In this document: in pieces, positions 1-7,197 of the stretch
Numbering within the stretch: position 1 is the first letter of the stretch
Layout of the letters: each line of letters starts with the position of its first letter
Notes under the pieces: generated by a model
What the model was told of the DNA's origin: nothing
What the model saw: only the letters and a program-made list of their open reading frames with translations
Databases searched by the model: none
Position numbers and translations under genes: made by a program
Assembly: GCA_004151065.3 (NCBI GenBank)
Contig: NWUY0304810950.1
Location: forward strand, 1 to 10,694
DNA: 10,694 nucleotides
Direction of reading: 5' to 3'
Source: Larix sibirica
Taxonomy: Eukaryota > Streptophyta > Pinopsida > Pinales > Pinaceae

Positions 1-2
1 TC

Positions 3-119
3 CCTATTCACATAAGGAGAAGACCAAAAGTTATTTGTGAATATGAAGAGACATTCGGGAGTCCAATATACCTCATTGGGAAGTTGAACCCAAGAGGCAT
101 TTTCATGTATATATTGTAA
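3..119 (+). CDS. Possible 3' end of an unidentified plus-strand gene, truncated by the window edge
   Basis: An open frame enters from the left edge and runs 38 codons to a TAA at 117-119. The peptide is mixed and charged, with RRRPKVICEYEE near the start and GKLNPRGIF near the end, and is less simple than chance AT-rich translation. It has no start inside the window. Downstream sequence is AT-rich, as a 3' UTR would be. I do not recognise the family. It could equally be a retroelement remnant or a chance frame; the length alone is weak evidence. Confidence 0.2.
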   Translation, partial: PIHIRRRPKVICEYEETFGSPIYLIGKLNPRGIFMYIL

Positions 120-3100
120 ATTTGAGTAATGAGAATTTGTACTTAACACCAATCTCTCTCTGAATTTGTGCTTAGCATTTTTACTTAATTTTATGCATAA
201 GAAACGAGTGCAAAGTATACAAGCGAAGAAGTATTACTTATGAACGAGACAAGTTTTATCTAGCTTTCACATCTATAATACATGTATGTGATGAATAGAT
301 CAATGCCTTAAGTGAAAATATTGTCTCCTCCTTTTATATATATGATAGGTGAGGGAGGCCACAATAATAAAATGGGCGAGGTCCATAAACATGCATCCCA
401 ACTAATCACTAGCTAGGTCCACATGTGAAGCGCTTCAACTCTAAGTGACAAATGTAAAACTCCCAAGTATACCCATCCATCAAGGATCCCAATATGAGCA
501 CTCAACAAGCAAGATCTGACAGTCATCTTCAAATATCTTTAATTCTCCAATCGTACCCCCTAATCCGTGTGCACTACTCAACACGAGAATCCTCAAGTCA
601 TCCACAAGCCTCCATGTAAGAAACCAAATGTACCCATGATACCTGAGGCTCAACTCTCCCATCCTAAATTCCCAACTCTCCTTTTCACATAGGTCGTCCT
701 CCAAAGCAAGCAACCAATCCATCCATGTGTGCCTAATTAAGAATGTCACAATGACACATAGGTCTCCAACCTCCTAGATTGCATGGAGAAAAATATGCCA
801 CCTATCTAAAGGAATATTGGTCCTAGTATTGCACTAGAATGGAATGGTTTTTAATTAAGATGACATTCTTTCAGTAATTTGGTTTTTTCAATGAAAGGGG
901 CTCATGCTCCTCTGGTAGGTCATATACCTGAATTTTATATGGCCTCATAATTTATGGACATTGTATGAACTATAAATGTCTCCCTAGTAATGGGTTGTAG
1001 CTGAAAATAAGTCCAAGTCAAAATAAGTACTCTTCTATGACAACCCCTTAGGTGCTCTATATGAATACATTTTCAATGACAACTGCGCAAATTCTCTAAC
1101 AAATCCTTGTCATTTATAGTGCCAATTGGTAATTGGTATGTTGAGATTTCAAGTTACATCAAAATCTTTAGCACCACAAAATCTCCCCACATAAAACCAA
1201 AAAATGTGCCTAATAAATTATTATTGTTATCCTATTAATATTGGTGTATACAAACTTTCAACTTTTGTTTATCATAGACAAAAGCCAATGGGATTAAAAA
1301 AATATCAACTTAAAAAAAAAATTCAAAATGCATGACTATTTAAGGGTGATTAAGGCTCATATTGCTTCACAAGGAAAAGGTTGGGATTAGAGTGACCGAG
1401 TGTCTTGATGGAAATTTCAAAAGAGCACCTTACATTATGAGCATGATTTGGAAAGGAAAAGGATAGCCATTGAAAGCGATGCATTTGAAATGGTACCAAA
1501 GTTAATGAGTTCCACTAGCAAAGAGCAATCTTTTATCCATCATTGGAGGAAATAGATTCAGTTGTTGTCAAAGTTTAAAGTTGAAACGAAAGACATAATT
1601 GACTTGACCAACAAGGAGGATATCAATAGTCAGCAAAACACTAGGAAAGAAAAGCGTAGTGGCATTGGAGGATAAATCTTAGCGAATCCAAGCACAAAGA
1701 AAGATTAGACAAACACATAGGAGGAAGCATAAGAATAGACAAAGCAACAAGGTAAAACAAATGTAGATATTATTTAAGGAGGCACAAGTATGAACATGGG
1801 ATGACAAGAGAAATTTTTACTCTAATTGGAGGAGAATCATGGTTCTAGTTAACCCTCAAATAAATTCCTCAAACCTTTGATAACAAGCCAAGAAAAAAAT
1901 TAGGAACCTTTTATTTCACAATAGAAAGAAAGGCGTTGAAAAAAACATGAAGAAAAAGAAAAATCAATATCAATTGTTATGACTGAGATAAGTAAATTTG
2001 TCATTTTGGCATAAGAATGTATCAATCGTAGCCTCAACATAAGTGGCTCAATCTAAAATATTGGAAATGTTGAAAGAAAATAGACTAAAGGATGAAAAGT
2101 TAGCCAATTTCAAAAACCAAGTTCTATATTATAAAAAGGGTAAGCATAATATGAGCAAGTTCAACACATATGCATTGAGGCTCGGTAATGAAACCTTGCC
2201 ATTGTAAATAATCTTCTACAAAATTGTTTTCAAGATAAGAGATTCTTGATGAAAACTTGGTCGTGATGGAACAACTCACATGAAGATTTACAAATATATA
2301 TTAAAAATGAGACTGCTTGGACAAAATCATTTGTGGCAACATGAGTTTACGAGTCTTCTTGCAAATATACTCCCACTGGCACATAAAAAAATTGATTTGG
2401 CCCAAAGTCACCATTCATTATGTACAAGAAAACATAATAAAAGCCAAATACTATCTTAAAGGGGTAATTCTCAATGTTAATGAATGCTGTGTGATATTAT
2501 ATCTACTAATGAAAATGTCATTTTCCTAGAAGTTTTGAATTTGATAATATCTTTATTAGACTAAAATATTATGTAATTACTTGAGGAAGCTACACAATTA
2601 CGGTCTAGTTGAAAAGTCACATGAGAAGCTAAACAGTTGGTTGTCTTAACACTAAGAATATTAGAAGTAAATTAATAAACCTCTAGTAGATTAGGTGGAT
2701 GATTGTTGAGTTCTATCATTTTTGGTTTTGTTAGAGCGATTATCTTTATTTCTTCTATGCTTATGTATATGGAAATGAATTTTGAACTAAAATACATAAG
2801 TTTATAGTAATCTCATTGTCATTAATTCTCTTTGTTACAATCTGCAAATGGTTTGGTTTTTCTTACATAGGCTTACTTTCTTATTTGATGCACCTCGAGT
2901 TACTTCATTTCCAACCTTAAATATTACTTCTTTTAGTTCTAGGATTTAATTTCTGCACTTTTCTCATTCTCTAGTATAAAAAAATAAAAAAATAAACTAG
3001 TTAAATGAAATTTTTGACATCAATAAGGGTTAAAACTCATGTAAACAAATTAGCTCTACAAAGAGGGCCCCACCCTTATATGGTTGAAGATTTAAATCAA

Positions 3101-3421
3101 TTTAACTATAATGACAAACCAAGTAGAATCAGTCCAACTATTAATTAAAAATTTTCTTCTTGAGTTTGAAGAAATTCATCATTTTCAAATATCTACCCAA
3201 AACTATGCTAGGCAATTCGATAGCCTTCAAAACTATGAAGAGTTGAAACCATGCTGACGATCCGAATGAATTACCATACTCCAAGCAAACTTGGAAACCA
3301 ATTCAAAAATCGTTTTGAAATTTTCAAGCATCCCCTTTAACCTAAAAACCCTTTGGAATGAAATATTCTGAATATGGTTACACAAAATCATTCAATTACT
3401 TGTATGGGAGAATAGGCTTAA
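120..3421. other. AT-rich intergenic DNA with no supported gene
   Basis: No long coding frame or recognisable domain was found on either strand. Short open stretches exist: 480-749 minus (89 codons), 2067-2207 plus (46 codons, lysine/asparagine-rich) and 2317-2529 plus (70 codons). None matches a family I recognise, and none shows splice or promoter context. The stretch 1370-2560 is purine-rich on the plus strand and gives long lysine- and glutamate-rich translations broken by stops, as decayed retroelement sequence often does, but I cannot assign it. A diverged direct repeat of about 19 bp with period near 29 lies at 131-180. A-rich tracts occur near 1308-1322 and 2977-2995. Confidence 0.5.
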
Positions 3422-3939
3422 CAACTGTTCGCTCCATTATATGATCCGCCAAAAACATTGAAAGATAAGTTTAGAAATAGAACCTAGATAAAGTTCTTTT
3501 AGTTGAATACCATATTAAAGCTTACATGCCAACAATTCAATTATTGAACATAAGACATGACGTAAACTGTAGACTTTTTCCCTTCACCTTTTATGGAAGG
3601 GCTTCTCCATCCTCTTAAAATTTATTGGTCAATACTATCCATTTGGAAGGTTTTAAAATCATGTTCCTTGAGAAATTTGGAGATGACCAAAGACTTTGGA
3701 CATTTTGTTTGTAGGTAGCCGAAATGAAAAGAGGCCCCAAGAAGAAAGATATGGAATTTAAGACCTGATTCAACATCTTGTAGCTTTGAATTCTTGTGAA
3801 GAAAAGACCCAACAAATTTAATGTTGGAATTTTATCTGAAACATTGGGCTCCACTATGGCATTGTTAATCAAGCGAACCAAAACTATGGGCATCATAATG
3901 GAGTCGATTTATGTTGAACTTAATAAAAATGATAAATAA
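3422..3939 (+). pseudogene. Decayed Ty3/gypsy-type retrotransposon gag fragment
   Basis: The plus-strand frame beginning at 3481 can be followed without a frameshift to TAA 3937-3939, interrupted by in-frame stops at 3616, 3712, 3766, 3781 and 3787. It carries landmarks of plant gypsy gag (Retrotrans_gag family): CRLFPFTFYGRA, then EGFKIMFLEKFGDD, then a stretch ending MALLIKR. These correspond in order and spacing to the LFPF..GRA, W..FLEKFGDD and IAMFVKR segments typical of the family. A neighbouring frame at 3422-3484 reads LFAPLYDPPKTLKDKF, which also fits the start of such gags. A stop stands near where the conserved Trp after GRA is expected. No LTR, protease or polymerase part was found, so this is an old fragment. 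The identification rests on remembered family patterns. Confidence 0.55.
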
Positions 3940-3960
3940 ATCACCTCACTTAATTCCAAC

Positions 3961-3970
3961 ATGGTATCAT
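3961..3970 (+). other. Candidate LTR 3' edge and tRNA-Met primer binding site of the copia relic
   Basis: CCAACA ending at 3961 is followed at once by TGGTATCA (3962-3969). Plant copia elements commonly end their 5' LTR in CA and continue with a primer binding site beginning TGGTATCAGAGC. Only the first eight bases match here. The site lies about 206 bp before the likely gag ATG at 4176, a plausible leader length. No matching second LTR was found, and the sequence just upstream reads as gypsy gag, so the assignment is tentative. Confidence 0.22.
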
Positions 3971-4175
3971 AAATGATATAATTGAGATCGCTATCTTGGT
4001 AAACAAGGACTTGGGTGGTTTAGTTTTTTGTTACCGGAAAAGGTGCTTGACCTAGTACATGTCGTTGGATGTGAAACCCTAGTGTGTTTTGGAGGAAGCG
4101 TTGGGAACAATGGAAGGGTTTTTCTATTTAATTTGTTGCTTATTTGTTGTTTGAGGTTGGTCCATATTTGTAGGA

Positions 4176-4566
4176 ATGGCTACTCTTGGTCTTAGAGAGT
4201 GTCATGGGCTGGAAGTGCTTCAAATTTTACGCCGGAAGTGTAGGCCAAGATATGGTATTGAAGGAAGTTGAGCATTGGGTGCATATTGATACTCAAATTA
4301 CCACACCTATTAATCTAAAACTATTGGTTGTGCATAATACAAAGGAGGCCAAGGAAAAGAGAATTATTCTTGATTCAATGAAGGATCATTTGATCACTCA
4401 CATTGTAGAAAATACAACCCATGAACAAATATATGATGTATTGGTTGTATAATACTAGAGTGAAAGTGTCTTTATGAATATGCTCCTAATAAACAAGCTT
4501 TCAACCATCCACATGAGTAACACATATACAATGGTGAGCTAGTTGGTTAGGACCACAATAGTGTAA
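4176..4566 (+). pseudogene. Decayed Ty1/copia-type gag fragment (UBN2-like)
   Basis: An ATG at 4176 gives Met-Ala-Thr, typical of these gags. After a one-base shift the frame continues open from 4186 to a TAA at 4450-4452, then on in the same frame past TAG 4456 to TAG 4540. Recognisable pieces are the segment ITTPINLKLLVVHNTKEAKE followed by KRIILDSMKDHLITHIVE (4294-4410), YDVLVV, and after the stops SESVFMNMLL and NKLSTIHMS. Plant copia gag/UBN2 proteins carry the same order: a PPTDP..LA.HNKKE region, then R.ILD..KDHLIPH, ..MWDALV, and RKMLLR.KL...KM. Zinc knuckle, integrase and RT were not found. With a frameshift and several stops, it is a dead fragment. Confidence 0.65.
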
Positions 4567-4984
4567 TTAATCAACAAAACCAATAAATTATGCTAAATAT
4601 TCAAAGAAATATATAAGAACAAAAAGTAAATAGGAGAGATAATGATATTGGACCTACATTATTAACTAGAAAGAAATATAAATGTTTATGGTCATATTCG
4701 AGGGGGAACTTCCAATTGTAGAGCTCCAATACAATAAGGATACTTGACAAAACATTACATAGCTTTCTATCTTTATAAATAGTTTGTAACTATAAAACAC
4801 TAATTACTTATGGAACCAACATCAATGAGTACCAACCACCTAGTGGGTGATACTACATTTGCCTACAAATTTTGATGTTGTTTCCTAAGTCTCATTGTTG
4901 CAAAAGCAACAAAATATAGAAAATCAAAGTGTCAATCTTTATTCGTCGAAACAATCATCGCTTTTTTTGATGAAATGTTACTAC

Positions 4985-5080
4985 TAGGTGTTATGTTTGC
5001 TTCCATTTTAGTAACAAAGGCTTACCAACAATTTAGAGACATAAAGGTAAAACTATAGGTGTTATGTTTACTTCCATTTT
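4985..5080. repeat. Diverged direct repeat, 25-bp units, spacing 71 bp
   Basis: TAGGTGTTATGTTTGCTTCC followed by ATTTT at 4985-5009 recurs at 5056-5080 with one G/A difference. The DNA between the two copies does not repeat clearly. Confidence 0.6.
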
Positions 5081-5122
5081 CCAAGTATTTAAGGTTATAG
5101 TTTTTATTGTTGAAATTGAATG

Positions 5123-5234
5123 ATATGGTTGTAGTGTTATATTCCATTAAAGTATGACAACAAGTTGGTGAGTATAGGCATTATGGCTGTAATATTTGTT
5201 CTTGAATATGGTTGTAGTTTTTTACTCCATTAAA
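5123..5234. repeat. Diverged direct repeat, about 29-bp units, spacing 83 bp
   Basis: ATATGGTTGTAGTGTTATAT followed by TCCATTAAA at 5123-5151 recurs at about 5206-5234 with a few central differences. A GTTGGT pentamer-like stretch follows both copies, which suggests an older and longer duplication. Confidence 0.5.
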
Positions 5235-5863
5235 ATAAGAAAAGAAAACATGTTGGTCATCAAGATTGTTTGGGGTTTTGAGTAAGAATTTTAAGAGTGG
5301 TAAACAAATGTTTTAATATAATTTACTTAATTGAGGATTTGTGTTTAAAACATCCATTGGTGTATGTGCAATTTCACCATTATATTTGATACAAATGTCT
5401 AGCACGTCGACATTTAGGTGTAGGTGTAGTGCTTTATTGGAGTTTGAAAAAGTTGCTTTGCATTTGTCTCTATGTTGCTCTTTGCCTCTACTAGATGGCA
5501 AAGGAACGCTTTTGAGTTTCAATCACCGAGAGTTTTATGATGAATACTTTATCACTAGGAGAAGCCAATTTTATTTTTCATTTCAATTTCTTATTTGATG
5601 AAATATTTCTCAAAGTATGATCTTGAGAAAGCATAAAATATAGTTTTTTAGTGAACTAGATGAAATGCAAAAAATCTTGATATTTTCACACATTTTGAAA
5701 TAATTATTTATCTAAAGTAGAAGTATTAGTTTCAAGTGTGTGATTTCATAGTCCACAAGTATATGTATAACATGAATGGATTATTTGTTTAATACAATGT
5801 GTTGTGAGATTTGTTATAAGTAGCGACCTATCAAGAGAGGATGTTTCTCTATACTAATTAATT

Positions 5864-6052
5864 GGAGATCTCTGAGATTAACTTTTTATTAAAAGTCTAT
5901 AACATATAACATATGTGAATCATTTATTTGTATTTCCAAATAATTATTGGAGAGGAGATCCTCGGATTAACTTTTCATTGAAAGTTAAAAGTCTATAACA
6001 TATGAAGTGAATCATTATTTGTATTAACTTTTTATTAAAGTCTATAACATAT
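5864..6052. repeat. Diverged three-copy tandem repeat
   Basis: Copy 1 (5864-5932) and copy 2 (5954-6023) share GGAGATC, a GATTAACTTTT core, AAAAGTCTATAACATAT and GTGAATCAT..ATTTGTA. A shorter third copy (6023-6052) repeats only ATTAACTTTTTATTAAAG and TCTATAACATAT. Core-to-core spacing is about 89 and 57 bp. No coding or transposon-end signal is visible. Confidence 0.7.
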
Positions 6053-6319
6053 TTCTATTGTTATTGAAATATGCTTTTCAAGCACTTCAATCTAACTCCA
6101 CAATTTTTTTTTAAGAATAATTCTTTACAACCTTCTTTTGCAATGATCCAAAAAGATGTTTTAATCTTAATTTGATTTACAATAAAAACTACACTTTAAT
6201 TTAAACATAATACAAATTAATAAAAGTTCATTTACCTTTAAATATATATTTATATTAATTTAAGTCCATTTTAAATTTAACTAAGTGGATCAAAATTCTT
6301 AAAAATAAATATATACTAA

Positions 6320-6385
6320 CAAAAATATCAATGTGAAACAATACATGTGTAACAAAAATATCAATGTGAAGCAATACATCTTCAA
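6320..6385. repeat. Two-copy tandem repeat, 33-bp unit
   Basis: CAAAAATATCAATGTGAAAC followed by AATACAT begins at 6320 and again at 6353 with a single A/G change in the shared core; the last bases of the units diverge. It lies downstream of the raffinose synthase gene, at the outer end of a series of two-copy duplications. Confidence 0.75.
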
Positions 6386-6409
6386 TATGGACAATATTTA
6401 TAAATTTGA

Positions 6410-6538
6410 TAACGTGGTTATATACATATATGAAAAAAAAGAAGGGGCCGTCTTGGCCATCCTTGGTTACAAAATAACGTGGATATATACATATGAAGAA
6501 AAGAAGGGGCCGTCTTGGCCATTCTTGGATACAAGAAA
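6410..6538. repeat. Two-copy tandem repeat, about 65-bp unit, with a small hairpin in each copy
   Basis: The first unit (6410-6474) starts TAACGTGG and contains GAAGGGGCCGTCTTGGCCAT; the second (6475-6538) repeats it with small indels in the A-rich part. GGCC-GTCTT-GGCC in each unit can form a short stem with a 5-base loop, extended by AAGG/CCTT in the first copy only. The repeat lies about 100 bp past the stop codon, so it may be within the 3' UTR. Confidence 0.8.
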
Positions 6539-6633
6539 AATTTAGAAAACACGCTCTAAAATGGAGGTGGTCCGTCCATTCCATGGAACCTGAGTTGGAA
6601 CAGTGCCATCATCTGTCCCATTAACTATGTCCA
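6539..6633 (-). pseudogene. Extra, non-translated copy of the raffinose synthase C-terminal coding end
   Basis: This 95-bp block is a diverged tandem copy of 6634-6728, which holds the last codons of exon 4. On the minus strand it still reads DGTVPTQVPWNG followed by a segment ending SILERVF and its own TAA at 6542-6544. The real gene reads [12 protein letters not shown] and SILEYVF. Fifteen of the last 22 residues agree. The block follows the true stop and lies in a different frame, so ordinary translation cannot reach it. It is probably a leftover of a local duplication or of unequal exchange between tandem gene copies, now 3' UTR or flanking sequence. Confidence 0.8.
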
Positions 6634-6636
6634 AAT

Positions 6637-7197
6637 TTAGAAAACATACTCTAAAATGGAGTTGGTCCCTCCATTCCACGGGACCTCAATTCGAATGGTG
6701 CCATCATCTATTCCATAAACAAAATCAACTTCCACATCATTTAATTTACAGAGCTTCGGCTTGGGCGAAGCATATGCCCACATCTCCCCACACCCTCTCA
6801 CTTCCACCGTGGCACGACCTCCCCCACACCTCACATGCTCCACAGCGCCACCCGTGTTGAGCATATTGACCAACCCAACAGCAGCGAATCGGATTCCACG
6901 TGGCATCCTCTTCACGGGAACAATAGTAAACAGCTCAAACTGGAAGGGGTCGAGCTCCACGTGGATTTCGTCCGTTGGACCGATCAAGCAGAACTTCTGT
7001 GCCCGGAAAAAGTACACGGCGAACTCTTCCACTCCTTCCACAACTATCATCGGGTCGGAGACCTGGTACCACTCGACGTCTTTGCTACAAATGGTTGATT
7101 GCACGCGCTTCGAGAACTCGGAGGCGCACATGTTCGCCCGTTCTTTCTTGTTCCATCCGCCTCCTTGGCAATTAAACGCCCCCACCACGCCCGAATA
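6637..7197 (-). CDS. Raffinose synthase exon 4 (residues 612-797) and stop
   Basis: This exon encodes the C-terminal beta domain: [37 protein letters not shown], then EVPWNGG and the terminal SILEYVF before TAA at 6637-6639. The C-terminal PWxGxxxSxxxYxF pattern is typical of the RS5-type enzymes. The last 29 codons are tandemly duplicated immediately downstream. Confidence 0.92.
   Translation of the reverse strand, partial: YSGVVGAFNCQGGGWNKKERANMCASEFSKRVQSTICSKDVEWYQVSDPMIVVEGVEEFAVYFFRAQKFCLIGPTDEIHVELDPFQFELFTIVPVKRMPRGIRFAAVGLVNMLNTGGAVEHVRCGGGRATVEVRGCGEMWAYASPKPKLCKLNDVEVDFVYGIDDGTIRIEVPWNGGTNSILEYVF

Larger units (their letters stand above)
4570..5860. other. AT-rich intergenic DNA without a supported gene
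   Basis: Nothing recognisable as a gene was found. The stretch 5313-5598 is open on both strands (69 codons minus, 85 codons plus), but neither peptide resembles a known family. Diverged direct repeats occupy 4985-5080 and 5123-5234 and are listed separately. Confidence 0.45.

Noticed and set aside
480-749. Minus-strand 89-codon open frame rich in Trp and Leu
   Set aside because: No family resemblance, no splice or promoter context, and no strong start. The length is within reach of chance or of a decayed repeat.
3822-3961. A TGTTGG...CCAACA segment that looks like a 140-bp LTR ending at a primer binding site
   Set aside because: The segment continues the same reading frame as the upstream gypsy gag, through MALLIKR, so the TGTTGG start is more likely chance. 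No second copy was found. Only the right-hand edge is kept, as a weak candidate.
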